This document shows, one piece after another, positions 37,284 through 46,335 of a DNA stretch of 64,000 nt; the stretch's first letter is position 1; each line of letters opens with the position of its first letter. The stretch spans positions 372,001-436,000 of the forward strand of contig CAVPIM010000010.1 of assembly GCA_963704995.1 (NCBI GenBank), read 5' to 3'. This DNA is from RYN-230 sp963704995 (GTDB lineage: Bacteria; Actinomycetota; Actinomycetes; Streptosporangiales; Streptosporangiaceae). Under the pieces are notes generated by a model. It saw only the letters and a program-made list of their open reading frames with translations. It did no database searches and was not told the DNA's origin. A program made the translations under genes and the position numbers.

Positions 37284-38149
37284 GGCGTGGCGCTCGCTTC
37301 CGTGAGCGCCCGCTGCACCAGCGTGGCGGCCAGGTGCTTGCGGTATCCGGGGCCGCCGTGACCGTCCGCGGGCGGGTCGATCTGGGCCGCGGCCATCGCG
37401 CCGGCGGCCCGCCAGGTGGCTTCCGCGGCGGGCTGGCCGCCCAGCTCCGCGGTGTCCACCACGAACGGCAGCGGCCCCACCCCGCCCAGGACGACGCGGA
37501 CCGAGCGGCACGCCGGGCCGGACGGGCCCGGCTCCCCGAGGTCGACCGAGACGGCCGCGGCGACCACCGCGAAGTCCCCCTGCCGCTGGGCGAACTCGGT
37601 CAGCGCGGCGCGGCGGGCGGTCTGCGGGAAGTGCAGCTCGGTGATCATCTCCTCGGGCTCCGCGCTGGTGGTGTAGAAGCCCTCGAAGAACTCGCCGGCC
37701 GGGACGCTCCGCACGCCGGCCGGGCCGGTCAGGATCACGTTCGCGCCCAGCAGCACGGCCAGCAGGCACCACTCGGCGGCCGGGTCGGCGTGCGCGATGC
37801 TGCCGCCGAACGTCCCCCGGGCCCGGATCGGGTAGTGCCCGATCCACCGGGCCGACCGGGGCAGTACCCCGAAACCGTCCAGCACCGCGGGGTCACGGCA
37901 CAGTTCCACGGTGCGGTGCCGGGTCAGGGCGCCGATCCGCAGGCCGTCCGGGCCGGCCCGGAGGTACTCCAGGCCAGGTATCCGGGTCACGTCCACCAGC
38001 GCGGCCGGCCGGGCCAGCCGGAAGTTCATCATCGGGACCAGGCTCTGCCCGCCGGCCAGGATCTTCGCCCCGTCTCCGAGTTCGGCCAGCATCGCGACGG
38101 TTTCGGGCACGGAGCGGGTGCGGTAGTAGCTGAACGGGGCGGGCTTCAA
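37280..38149 (-). CDS. FAD-binding medium subunit of molybdenum hydroxylase (CoxM-like)
   Basis: Carries FAD and passes electrons to the final acceptor. The PCMH-type FAD motifs are AKILAGGQSLVPMMNFRL, TFGGSIAHADPAAEW and a C-terminal CO_deh_flav_C-like region (SVRVVLGGVGPLPF). The TTG start at 38149 is preferred (LKPAPFSYYRTRSV is the usual N-terminus) because GAGGAGG lies 4-5 nt upstream; the ATG at 38191 would put translation inside the TGGTATACCA operator. First gene of the M-L-S-L operon, divergent from the enoyl-CoA hydratase. Confidence 0.92.
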
Positions 38150-38177
38150 CCGGCCTCCTCCCAGGGGAGTGCCTCCG

Positions 38178-38191
38178 ATTTGGTATACCAT
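38178..38191. promoter_or_regulatory. Palindromic operator 1 (candidate GntR/FCD site)
   Basis: ATTTGGTATACCAT, centred on the perfect palindrome TGGTATACCA (38181-38190), lies between the divergent Mo-hydroxylase operon and enoyl-CoA hydratase gene. The same 14 bases recur at 40688-40701. The form N-GTATAC-N fits FadR/FCD-class GntR operators. Confidence 0.7.
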
Positions 38192-38233
38192 ATGTCAAGA
38201 TCGTCGCTGGTGGCGCTTTGCCGGGAGTTGCCC

Positions 38234-38929
38234 ATGCCGCACCCGTGTGTCCTGGCCGAGCTGTCGCCGGGGCCGGGGGAGTCTGCTGGGTGGCTCCGGG
38301 TCCGGCTGGCCCGCCCGGAGCGCCGCAACGCCCTCGACGTGGGTATGACCCGCACCCTGCTGGACATCGTCCGCGCCGACCCGGCCGTCCCGCTGCTGAT
38401 CGAGAGCACCGACCCCGCCGCGTTCTGCGCAGGCGCCGACCTGAGCATTACCGACCGCGAGCGGGCCATGGTCTCCGACCTCTTGTACCAGTGCTACGAG
38501 GAGATCGTCACCCGGCCCGGGCCGGTCATCGCGGTCGTCGAGGGGGCGGCCGTGGGTGGCGGTGCCCAGCTCGCCGGGGCCGCTGACCTGCGGATCGCCG
38601 GGCCGGGCGCCCGGTTCCGCTGGGTCGGCCCACCTGGCCGCGGCCTGGCGGTGGGCGCCTGGGTGCTGCCCGGGCTGGTCGGCCGGGGTGCCGCCCTGGA
38701 GCTGACCATGACCGGCCGGTGGGTGGAGGCCGCCGAGGCGCTGCGGCTGGGACTGGTCAACCGGGTCGAGGACGAGCCGGGCCAGGCCGCCACGGCGCTG
38801 GCCGGGGACCTGCTGGCCCGGGGGGCCGCGGTGACCGGCCCGGTCAAGCGGATCGCGTCGGCGGGTGGGCTGCTGGACATGTTGCGGGCCGAGCGGGAGG
38901 CGAACCGGGCCGCGTGGGACGGCGCGTGA
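38234..38929 (+). CDS. Enoyl-CoA hydratase/isomerase family protein
   Basis: A 231-residue crotonase-fold protein. VRLARPERRNALDVGM, then the oxyanion-hole region AFCAGADLSI and VEGAAVGGGAQLAGAADLRIA. The usual second catalytic Glu region is replaced by WVGPPGRGLAVGAWVLP, so the reaction may differ from simple hydration. Slightly shorter than typical (~255). ATG 38234 with GGGAG upstream; an alternative ATG at 38192 lies inside the operator. The stop overlaps the possible GTG start of the acyl-CoA ligase, so they likely form an operon for CoA-thioester processing. Confidence 0.85.
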   Translation: MPHPCVLAELSPGPGESAGWLRVRLARPERRNALDVGMTRTLLDIVRADPAVPLLIESTDPAAFCAGADLSITDRERAMVSDLLYQCYEEIVTRPGPVIAVVEGAAVGGGAQLAGAADLRIAGPGARFRWVGPPGRGLAVGAWVLPGLVGRGAALELTMTGRWVEAAEALRLGLVNRVEDEPGQAATALAGDLLARGAAVTGPVKRIASAGGLLDMLRAEREANRAAWDGA

Positions 38930-39027
38930 CCGGGCCGGCCGGCCCGGGGTGGACCTCGGCGGCGGCGTGGAGCCGCCATGGGTGGCGGATCCACGCGGGC
39001 GCGGACGGGGGGAGCGGCGCCGCGGGC

Positions 39028-40579
39028 ATGGGGAGCGGGGACGCGGCCACCATCCCCGAGCTGGCCGCCGCCTCGGCACGCCGGGTTCCGGACCGGGTCG
39101 CGGTGAGCGTGGACGGCCAGCCGGTCAGCCACGGGCAGCTGGACGCGCAGGCCCGCCAAGCCGCCGGGTGGCTCGCGGGACGGCTGGGCCGGGGGGAGCG
39201 GATGCTGCTGGCCGCCGGGCCGGGCCCGGGCTTCCTGCGCTGGTACCTCGGGGCGCTGCGCGCGGGCGTGGTCGTGGTGCTGGCCAACCCCGGCTACACG
39301 CAGGCCGAGCTGGGGCACCTGGTGGCCGACTCCGGCGCGCGGCTCGCGGTCGCCGATCCCGGCCCGGCCGCGCGGCTGGCCGCGCTAGCCGCCGGGCTGC
39401 CGGTCGTGGCGGCCGGCGCACCGCGATCCGCCCCGCGATCTGCCGCCGGAGGCCGGCCGGGCTCTGCCTGACGCCGGGGACATCGCGCTGCTCGCCTACA
39501 CGTCCGGCACCACCGGGCGGCCCAAGGGCGTCCCGCTGACCCACCGGCAGCTGGCCGCCTCCATCCAGGGCGCCATGACCGCCTGGCGGTGGGCCGGTGG
39601 CGACGTGCTGGTGCACGCGCTGCCCCTGTTCCATCAGCATGGCCTGGGTGGCGTGCACGCCACGCTGATCGCCGGGTCCACCGCGCACCTGCGGTCCAGG
39701 TTCGACCCTGCCGACCTGATCGCCACGGTCCGGGCCGGGGGCGGCACGGTGCTGTTCGGTGTGCCCGCCACCTACCAGGCCCTGCTGGACTGCGCGGGCG
39801 GGATGCCGTTGCTGCGGGGCCTGCGCCTCGCGGTCTGCGGATCCGCCCCGCTGAGCCCGGCGCTGGCGGCCCGGCTGCCCGGGTTGCTAGGCCAGCTGCC
39901 GCTGATCCGCTACGGGACCACGGAATCCGGGCTCGACGTCTCGAACCCGCTGGGCTCGGCCCGCCCGGATACCGTCGGCCTGCCCCTGCCCGGGGTGGAG
40001 TGCCGGATCTGGTCCGCCGGCGGCGAGGCCTCCGCGGGCGGCGAGGCCTCCACGGGCCGGGAGGCGCCGCCCGGGGGCGACGGCGAGATCCAGCTGCGCG
40101 GCCCGCAGGTCTTCCAGGGGTACTGGAACGACGCCGCGGCCACCGCGGCGGCGTTCACGCCGGACGGCTGGTTCCGCACCGGCGACATCGGGGCCATCGA
40201 CCCCGGCCCCGGCCCCGGCCCCGGCCACCTGGTCATCCGGGGCCGGATCAAGGAGCTGATCATCAGCGGCGGGCTGAACGTCTACCCCCGCGAGGTCGAG
40301 ATCGTGCTGGAGCGCCACCCGTCGGTGGCCGAGGCGGCGGTGGCGGGACTGCCCCACCCGCGCTGGGGCGAGCAGGTGACCGCCTGGGTCGTCCCGCGCG
40401 CGGGGGCCACGGTCAGCGAGACCGAACTGATCGCCCACACCAGGACCCTGCTGGCCCCCTACAAGTGCCCGAAACAGGTCTTCGCGCTGGCCGCCCTGCC
40501 CCGCACCCCCCTCGGCAAGCTGAACCGTGCCGCCCTCACCGCCGAGGCCGGTCATCCTCCGGATCGCTCGCCCCTGTAA
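39028..40579 (+). pseudogene. AMP-dependent acyl-CoA synthetase/ligase, one-base frameshift
   Basis: An ANL-superfamily ligase activating a carboxylate as acyl-AMP and then acyl-CoA. The N-terminal ~140 residues (ASARRVPDRVAVSVDGQ; LRWYLGALRAGVVVVLANPGY) are in frame 1. From about 39440 the rest is in frame 2: LLAYTSGTTGRPKGVPLTH (P-loop), YGTTESGLDV, GWFRTGDIGAID and IKELIISGGLNVYP, with C-terminal Lys in PLGKLNR. Deleting one base in ~39405-39445 yields 517 codons. ATG 39028 is used; a GTG at 38926, overlapping the hydratase stop as GTGA, is an alternative. Confidence 0.82.
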
Positions 40580-40687
40580 CGATCCGCGCCCGCTCCGCCG
40601 CCCCCGGGAGGCGGGGCCACTAATGGAGGGCGTTCAGCGATATGTCCGTTATATAGGTCCAGGCCACCAGCCTTCCGCCAAACTGAT

Positions 40688-40701
40688 ATTTGGTATACCA
40701 T
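40688..40701. promoter_or_regulatory. Palindromic operator 2 (candidate GntR/FCD site)
   Basis: A second copy of ATTTGGTATACCAT, identical over 14 bases to 38178-38191, 53 bp upstream of the GTG start of the SDR that heads the six-gene operon. Two identical rare sites in adjacent catabolic promoters argue for one regulator. Confidence 0.7.
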
Positions 40702-40753
40702 CCTGCCAGCACGTCACCGGAAGCGGCCGCCAGGGCATCGGGAGGGGTCTGCG

Positions 40754-41551
40754 GTGGATCTTCAGCTGGACGGAAAGGTGGCCCTGGTCACCGGGGCCAG
40801 CAAAGGCATTGGCCGGCACGTCGCTGAGCATCTCGCTGCCGAAGGCGCCCATGTGGCCATTACCGCGCGGACGGCCGCACCGCTGGAACTCACCGCCAAG
40901 GAAATCCAGGCCGCCACCGGGCGGCCGGTCCTGCCGCTGGCCGGGGACATGAGCGTCACCGCGGACGTGACGCGCTGCGTGGCCGCGGTGGCGGACCGGC
41001 TCGGCCCGATCGATATCCTGGTGACCTGCGCGGGGAGCTCGCCCGGCGGCCTGCTGGAGGACCTGACCGAAGAGCAGTGGATGTCCAGCCTGAACCTGAA
41101 GTTCATGGGCTACGTCCGCTCGGTCCGCGCCGTCATCGGGCAGATGCGGGAGCGGGGTACCGGCTCGATCGTGCTGGTCGTCGGCAACGACGGCCTCAAG
41201 CCCAGCTACTGGGAGATGACCGCGGGGGTGGCGAACGCGGCGGACATCAACTTCGCGTCGTCCGTCGCCGAGCAGTACGGGCGGTACGGCGTGCGGATCA
41301 ACACGGTGAACCCGGGGCCGGTGAACACCGACCGGTGGGACACGCTGGAGAAGGCGTTCGCCCGGGACAAGGGCGTGACCCAGGACCGGGCGCACGAGCT
41401 CGCGCAGGAGTCCATTCCCTTCGGCCGGATCTGCGAGCCGGCCGAGGTCGCCGCGCTGGTCACCTTCCTCGCCTCGCCGAGGGCCAGCTTCATCAACGGG
41501 GCCCACATCCCGGTGGACGGGGCCCAGCGCAAAGCGATCATGGACCGGTAG
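40754..41551 (+). CDS. SDR-family protein lacking the catalytic Tyr-x-x-x-Lys
   Basis: A 265-residue Rossmann SDR with an intact cofactor site TGASKGIG (13-20) and TCAGSS (91-96). The catalytic segment is unusual: where Ser...Tyr-x3-Lys is expected it reads VGNDGLKPSYWEMTAGVANA, with neither Tyr nor Lys in register. It may be a non-redox or altered-chemistry SDR, for example a dehydratase, or a ligand-binding one. GTG start, 53 bp after operator 2. It heads an operon with CoxG, NCS1 permease, cysteine hydrolase, ADP-ribosylglycohydrolase and PfkB kinase. Confidence 0.85.
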   Translation: MDLQLDGKVALVTGASKGIGRHVAEHLAAEGAHVAITARTAAPLELTAKEIQAATGRPVLPLAGDMSVTADVTRCVAAVADRLGPIDILVTCAGSSPGGLLEDLTEEQWMSSLNLKFMGYVRSVRAVIGQMRERGTGSIVLVVGNDGLKPSYWEMTAGVANAADINFASSVAEQYGRYGVRINTVNPGPVNTDRWDTLEKAFARDKGVTQDRAHELAQESIPFGRICEPAEVAALVTFLASPRASFINGAHIPVDGAQRKAIMDR

Positions 41552-41561
41552 GGGTACAGCT

Positions 41562-42266
41562 GTGCAGCTGACCAGCGCGATCCGTATCAGCCGGCCTGCA
41601 CCCGAGGTGCTCGCCGCGCTGCTCGACGCCGGAACGGTAGCCGCCTGCCTGCCGGGCAGCCGCCTCATCGGCGAGGTCGCGGAGAACACCTACGCCGGGG
41701 AACTGCGGCTGCGGATAGGCCCGGTGCACGCGGTCTACGCGGGCACCGTCCGCCTCGACAACGCCGACCGGGACGCGGGCACCGCCACGCTGCACGCGTC
41801 CGGGTGGGAGCAGGACGGCCAGGGCCGGGCGGACGCCAGCGTGACGCTGCGGGTGGAATCCCGCGGAGGCAGCACGCGGGTGCTGATCAGCGCCGACCTG
41901 ATGATCCGGGGCCAGGTCGCCGTGTACGCGCCGGGCGCGATCGGCGACGTCGGGCAGCGGCTGGTCGAGCAGTTCGCCGGCAACGTCGAGCAGTTGCTCG
42001 CGAACCAGGCGGCCCGCCCGGACCAGGCCGGCCTAGGCCGGGCCAGCCCGGGCCCGGCCGCCTCGGCTGCCCGCCGGTTCCGGCCGCCCGGCCGGAGGCT
42101 GCTGGCCGCCTCGGTGCTGCTGCTGGCCGGCGGCGCGCTGGCGGCCGGGGCGCTGGCCGCCCGGGCGGCGTGGCGCCGCTGCCACCAGGCTTCGTCCCTC
42201 TCCTCCGAGTCCGCTCTCTCCGAATCCCCGTGGTACTTCTCGCACGAAGGGGCACGCCATGGCTAA
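41562..42266 (+). CDS. CoxG-like SRPBCC protein with C-terminal membrane helix
   Basis: A 234-residue protein. Residues 1-145 are the CoxG (carbon monoxide dehydrogenase subunit G) type SRPBCC fold (AALLDAGTVAACLPGSRLIG, YAGELRLRIGPVHAVYAGTV, RLVEQFAGNVEQLLA). A Pro/Ala linker leads to a hydrophobic helix near 190-215 (LLAASVLLLAGGALAAGALAA). In CO-oxidisers CoxG recruits the Mo-hydroxylase to the membrane; here it would do so for the enzyme encoded at 32082-38149, linking the two operons. GTG start, 10 bp after the SDR stop. Confidence 0.88.
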   Translation: MQLTSAIRISRPAPEVLAALLDAGTVAACLPGSRLIGEVAENTYAGELRLRIGPVHAVYAGTVRLDNADRDAGTATLHASGWEQDGQGRADASVTLRVESRGGSTRVLISADLMIRGQVAVYAPGAIGDVGQRLVEQFAGNVEQLLANQAARPDQAGLGRASPGPAASAARRFRPPGRRLLAASVLLLAGGALAAGALAARAAWRRCHQASSLSSESALSESPWYFSHEGARHG

Positions 42267-43749
42267 CCCGACGACCGAAGGCGCTCAGCCTGAGCTGAAA
42301 CCGCTGCAGATCGAGTCCAACGGCATCAACGTCATCACGGACGCCGAGCGCAAGGGGCATCCGCGCGACCTGTTCTGGCCCTGGTTCGCGGCCAACGTCT
42401 CGGTCCTCGGCCTGGGCTACGGCGCCTTCGTGCTCGACTTCGGCGTCTCGTTCTGGCAGGCGGTCGCGCTCGGCCTGATCGGGATCGTCGTCTCCTTCCT
42501 GCTGTGCGGGTTCATCGCGGTGGCCGGCAAACGGGGCTCGGCGCCGACCATGGTGCTGGGCCGGGCCGCGTTCGGGGTCCGCGGCAATAAGCTCCCCTCG
42601 CTCATCTCCTGGGTGCTCACGGTGGGCTGGGAGACCGTGCTGATCATCCTGGCCACGCTGGCCACCGCGACCGTGTTCGAGCGGCTGGGCTGGGGCGGCG
42701 GCACCGCGGTCAAGGTCATCGCGCTGATCGTGGTCAGCGCGCTGACCGTGATCGGCGGCGTGATGGGCTTCGACCTGATCATGCGCATGCAGTCGGTGAT
42801 CACCTGGGTCACCGGCGTGCTGACCGTGGTGTTCATCGCGCTGGTGGCCAACCACATCCACTGGCACACGGTGTCCGCCATCCCGGCCGGCTCGCCGCAG
42901 AAGTTCATCGGCGCGCTGGTGTTCGTGATGACCGGCTTCGGGCTGGGCTGGGTGAACGCGGCCGCGGACTACTCCCGTTACCTGCCGCGCCGGTCCTCGG
43001 GCCGGGGCGTGATCGGCTGGACCACGTTCGGCTCCTCCATCGCGCCGATCTTCCTGCTGATCTTCGGGCTGCTGCTGGCCGGCTCGTCGGCCAAGCTGAG
43101 CAGCGCGATCGGTGCCGACCCGATCGGGGCGCTGACCACCCTGCTGCCCACCTGGTTCCTGGTCCCGTTCGCGATCACGGCGGTGCTCGGCCTGGTCGGC
43201 GGCTCGGTGCTGGACATCTACTCCTCCGGCCTGTCGCTGCTGGCGCTCGGGGTGCGCATCCCGCGCTACGCGGCCGCCCTCGTCGACGGCACGGTCATGG
43301 TGCTCGGCACCATCTACGTGGTGTTCGTGGCGCAGAACTTCCTGTTCCAGTTCGAGGGGTTCCTGATCACGCTGGGCGTACCGATCGCCGCCTGGTGCGG
43401 GATCATGCTGGCCGACATCATGCTGCGGCACAGGGACTACTCCGAGCCGGAGCTGTACGACCCGCGCGGCCGCTACGGCGACGTCAGGTTCGCCCCGCTG
43501 GCCATCATCGTCGTCGCCACCGGGATCGGCTGGGGCCTGGTGACCAACAGCAACGCGAGCTGGCTCACCTGGCAGGGCTACCTGCTCGGCCCGCTCGGCC
43601 TGGGCGGCAAGACCGGCGCGTGGGCCTTCGCCAACCTGGGCGTCCTGGTGGCGCTGGTCCTCGGGTTCGTGGCCGCGTGGGCGCTGGATATCGCGCCGGT
43701 GCGGGCCCAGGAGTCCCAGCCGGTACTCGCCCCGGCCGCAGCCGGGTGA
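42259..43749 (+). CDS. NCS1-family nucleobase/cation symporter
   Basis: A 496-residue permease with about 12 helices of the NCS1 family (cytosine, purine, hydantoin, allantoin transporters). The N-terminus NVITDAERKGHPRDLFWPWF and VLGLGYGAFVLDFGVSFWQA are typical, and helices such as IVVSFLLCGFIAVAGKRG and GFGLGWVNAAADYSRYLP follow. It probably imports the nitrogenous heterocycle degraded by the regulon. ATG 42259 overlaps the CoxG stop by 8 bp and its stop overlaps the next gene (GTGA). Confidence 0.9.
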   Translation: MANPTTEGAQPELKPLQIESNGINVITDAERKGHPRDLFWPWFAANVSVLGLGYGAFVLDFGVSFWQAVALGLIGIVVSFLLCGFIAVAGKRGSAPTMVLGRAAFGVRGNKLPSLISWVLTVGWETVLIILATLATATVFERLGWGGGTAVKVIALIVVSALTVIGGVMGFDLIMRMQSVITWVTGVLTVVFIALVANHIHWHTVSAIPAGSPQKFIGALVFVMTGFGLGWVNAAADYSRYLPRRSSGRGVIGWTTFGSSIAPIFLLIFGLLLAGSSAKLSSAIGADPIGALTTLLPTWFLVPFAITAVLGLVGGSVLDIYSSGLSLLALGVRIPRYAAALVDGTVMVLGTIYVVFVAQNFLFQFEGFLITLGVPIAAWCGIMLADIMLRHRDYSEPELYDPRGRYGDVRFAPLAIIVVATGIGWGLVTNSNASWLTWQGYLLGPLGLGGKTGAWAFANLGVLVALVLGFVAAWALDIAPVRAQESQPVLAPAAAG

Positions 43750-44294
43750 GGCACCCCCCGGGCTGCCTGGCCGTCATCGACATGCAGCGGGTGTTCGGCG
43801 AGCCGGGCAGCCCCTGGCTGGCCCCGCGGTTCGGCGAGATCGTCAAGCCGGTCCGCGACCTGGTGGCGGCGTTCGGACCGGACGTGGTGTTCACCCGGTT
43901 CGTCGCCCCCGCCGCCCCGGCCGGGGCCTGGCGGCACTACTACGAGGCGTGGCCGTTCGCGTTGCAGCCGCCGGACGCGCGTATCTACGAGCTGGTGGAC
44001 GACTTCGCGGCCGGGGCCGGGCCGACGGTGGACGCGACCACGTTCAGCAAGTGGGGCCCGCAGCTGGCCGCCCGCGTTGAGCAGACGGGGCGGTTGGTGC
44101 TGGCCGGAGTCTCCACCGACTGCTGTGTGCTGTCCACCGCGGTCGCCGCGGCCGATGCGGGCGTCGCGGTCCGGGTCGTCGCGGACGCGTGCGCGGGCGT
44201 GGACGACGCGAGTCATGAAAAGGCGCTGGACATCCTGCGGCTGTACGCCCCGCTGGTCGAGGTCGTCACGCTGGATGATGTCCTGGGCGGATGA
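43746..44294 (+). CDS. Isochorismatase-like cysteine hydrolase
   Basis: A 182-residue cysteine hydrolase. The triad is visible as Asp12 (AVIDMQRVF), Lys (TFSKWGPQL) and Cys (GVSTDCCVLST), with the preceding cis-peptide region VLAGVST. The family includes ureidoacrylate amidase, maleamate amidase and N-carbamoylsarcosine amidohydrolase, so an amide-cleaving step after ring opening is likely. GTG overlaps the permease stop and its own stop overlaps the next ATG (ATGA), giving strict operon coupling. Confidence 0.9.
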   Translation: MRHPPGCLAVIDMQRVFGEPGSPWLAPRFGEIVKPVRDLVAAFGPDVVFTRFVAPAAPAGAWRHYYEAWPFALQPPDARIYELVDDFAAGAGPTVDATTFSKWGPQLAARVEQTGRLVLAGVSTDCCVLSTAVAAADAGVAVRVVADACAGVDDASHEKALDILRLYAPLVEVVTLDDVLGG

Positions 44295-45298
44295 CCGCCC
44301 AGGACCGCCAGGCCCGCGCGGCCGGCGCGCTGTACGGGCTGGCCGTGGGCGACGCGCTCGGCATGCCCACCGAGTCGCTGCCCCGGCGCGAGATCGCGGC
44401 CCGGTACGGCCCGCTGCTGGAGGAGTTCCAGCCCGGCGCGCCCGACCAGCCGCTCGCCCCGGGGCTGCCGGCCGGGACCGTCACCGACGACACCGAGCAG
44501 GCGCTGCTCCTCGCGGACCTGATCATCGAGGGGGGCGGCGCGGTCGACGAGGCGCAGTTCGCCCGGCGGCTGCTCGCCTGGGAAGAGGACATGCGGGCCC
44601 GCGGCTCGCTCAGCCTGCTCGGCCCGTCCACCAAGCGCGCGCTGGCCGCGCTGCTCACCGGGACCCCGCTGGACGAGGCCGGGCGCGCCGGCACCACCAA
44701 CGGCGCGGCCATGCGCATCACCCCGGTGGGTGTGGCCACCCCGGCCGGTGATCTGGATGTGCTCGTCGAGCGGGTGGTGAGCGCCAGCCGGGTCACGCAC
44801 AACACCGGGGTCGCGCTGGCCGGGGCGGCCGCCGTCGCCGCGGCGGTCAGCGCCGGGGTGGACGGCGCGACCGTGCCCGAAGCGACCGGGGCCGCCGTGG
44901 CCGCCGCCGGGCGGGCGGCGGGCCGCGGCCGCTGGGTGGCGGCCGCCGACGTGGCGGCCCGGATCACCTGGGCCACCGGGCTGACCGCGGGCCGGCCCGC
45001 GGGCGAGGTGCTGGACCTCGTGGACACGCTGGTCGGCACCAGCCTGGCCACCCAGGAGTCGGTGCCCGCCGCGTTCGCCATGCTGGCCGCCGCGCCGGGC
45101 GACCCCTGGCTGGCCTGCCGGATGGCGGCGTCGGCCGGCGGCGACTGCGACACGATCGCGGCGATCGCCGGCGCGATCGGCGGGGCCTGCCACGGGGTAG
45201 CGGCCTTCCCGGAGCAGGCCCGCGCCACGGTCAGCGCGGTCAACGGGCTGCGGCTGGACGAGGTGGCGGCGGCCCTCCTCGCGGTCCGCGGCTCGTGA
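44291..45298 (+). CDS. ADP-ribosylglycohydrolase family protein
   Basis: A 335-residue all-helical ARH-fold enzyme with Mg2+ sites GLAVGDALGMPTE, VTDDTEQALLLADL and GGDCDTIAAIAGAIGGACHG. Family members cleave N- or O-glycosidic bonds of ADP-ribose. In an operon with a nucleobase transporter and a sugar kinase it is more likely a nucleoside or ribosyl hydrolase in catabolism. The set resembles Escherichia coli yegT-U-V (nucleoside transporter, ADP-ribosylglycohydrolase-like, PfkB kinase). Confidence 0.9.
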   Translation: MTAQDRQARAAGALYGLAVGDALGMPTESLPRREIAARYGPLLEEFQPGAPDQPLAPGLPAGTVTDDTEQALLLADLIIEGGGAVDEAQFARRLLAWEEDMRARGSLSLLGPSTKRALAALLTGTPLDEAGRAGTTNGAAMRITPVGVATPAGDLDVLVERVVSASRVTHNTGVALAGAAAVAAAVSAGVDGATVPEATGAAVAAAGRAAGRGRWVAAADVAARITWATGLTAGRPAGEVLDLVDTLVGTSLATQESVPAAFAMLAAAPGDPWLACRMAASAGGDCDTIAAIAGAIGGACHGVAAFPEQARATVSAVNGLRLDEVAAALLAVRGS

Positions 45299-46251
45299 TG
45301 CCGCCCGTCACCATCGAGCGGCTGCTCTACCTCGGCAACGTCGTCGTGGACATCGTGCTGGACGTGCCGGCGCTGCCGGGGCCCGGCGGCGATGTGCTGG
45401 CCCGCCGGTCGCAGCTCACCCCGGGCGGCGGGTTCAACGTGATGGCCGCGGCGGCCCGGCAGGGGCTGCCCGTGGCCTACGCCGGGGCGCACGGCACCGG
45501 GCCGTTCGCCGACCTGGCCCGCGCGGGGCTGGCCGCCGAGGGCATCGAGGTGCTTCAGCCGGCCAGGCCGGGCCTGGATACCGGCGTCGTGGTCGCCGTG
45601 GTGGACGACACGGCCGAGCGGACGTTCGTGACCAGCCCCGGCGCCGAGGCCACCCTGACCGCGGCGGACCTGGCCGGGGTGCCCGCCCGGCCCGGCGACG
45701 CGGCCGGCCTGTCCGGCTACGGCCTGGTGCACCCCAGCAACCGCGGCGCGCTGCTCGGCTGGCTGGCCCGGCTGCCCGCCGCGGCCACGGTCGTGTTCGA
45801 TCCCGGCCCGCTGGTCACGTCCATCCCGCCGGACGCGCTGCGCCTGGTGCTCCGCCGCACCGACTGGCTGACCTGCAACGCGCGCGAGGCAGCCGCGCTG
45901 ACCGGGGAGGACAGCCCGCCCGCGGCGCTGCGCGCGCTCGCGGACCGGCTGGCCGCCGCCGGCCGCCCCGGTGCGCGCGTGCTGGTGCGCACCGGGCCGG
46001 ACGGCTGCCTGCTGTCTTCTTTCGCCGCAACGCAGCCGCTCGCGGTGCCGGGCTTCCGCGTTACCGAACTCGACTCGAACGGAGCGGGCGACACTCACAC
46101 CGGTACCTTCATCGCGGCGCTGGCCTCCGGGGCGGATGCCCGGGCGGCGGCCCGGCGGGCCAATGCTGCGGCGGCGATCTCGGTAACGCGACGCGGGCCG
46201 GCCACCGCGCCTAACGCCACTGAACTGGCACAGTTCCTTTCCCGGGAGTGA
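45295..46251 (+). CDS. PfkB-family carbohydrate kinase
   Basis: A 318-residue ribokinase-like kinase. Signature 1 is LTPGGGFNVMAAAARQGLP, signature 2 is LDSNGAGDTHTGTFIAAL with the catalytic Asp in GAGD. It should phosphorylate a sugar or nucleoside, fitting release of a sugar by the preceding glycohydrolase. The GTG start (45295) overlaps the upstream stop as GTGA; ATG 45298 is an equally good start one codon later. It is the last gene of the six-gene operon. Confidence 0.9.
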   Translation: MMPPVTIERLLYLGNVVVDIVLDVPALPGPGGDVLARRSQLTPGGGFNVMAAAARQGLPVAYAGAHGTGPFADLARAGLAAEGIEVLQPARPGLDTGVVVAVVDDTAERTFVTSPGAEATLTAADLAGVPARPGDAAGLSGYGLVHPSNRGALLGWLARLPAAATVVFDPGPLVTSIPPDALRLVLRRTDWLTCNAREAAALTGEDSPPAALRALADRLAAAGRPGARVLVRTGPDGCLLSSFAATQPLAVPGFRVTELDSNGAGDTHTGTFIAALASGADARAAARRANAAAAISVTRRGPATAPNATELAQFLSRE

Positions 46252-46305
46252 AGAACACTTTCTCTGCGGTGGTGTAAGAACATGCCAATCGTGGAATAGA
46301 GCACT

Positions 46306-46325
46306 CCGTAATTGATCAATTACGG
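46306..46325. promoter_or_regulatory. Perfect 20-bp palindrome abutting the ribosome site of the H1-like gene
   Basis: CCGTAATTGATCAATTACGG is fully self-complementary and ends 10 bp before ATG 46336; its last bases run straight into the SD GGGGGGAG. It could be a repressor operator or an RNA hairpin controlling translation. Confidence 0.65.
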
Positions 46326-46335
46326 GGGGAGATCA

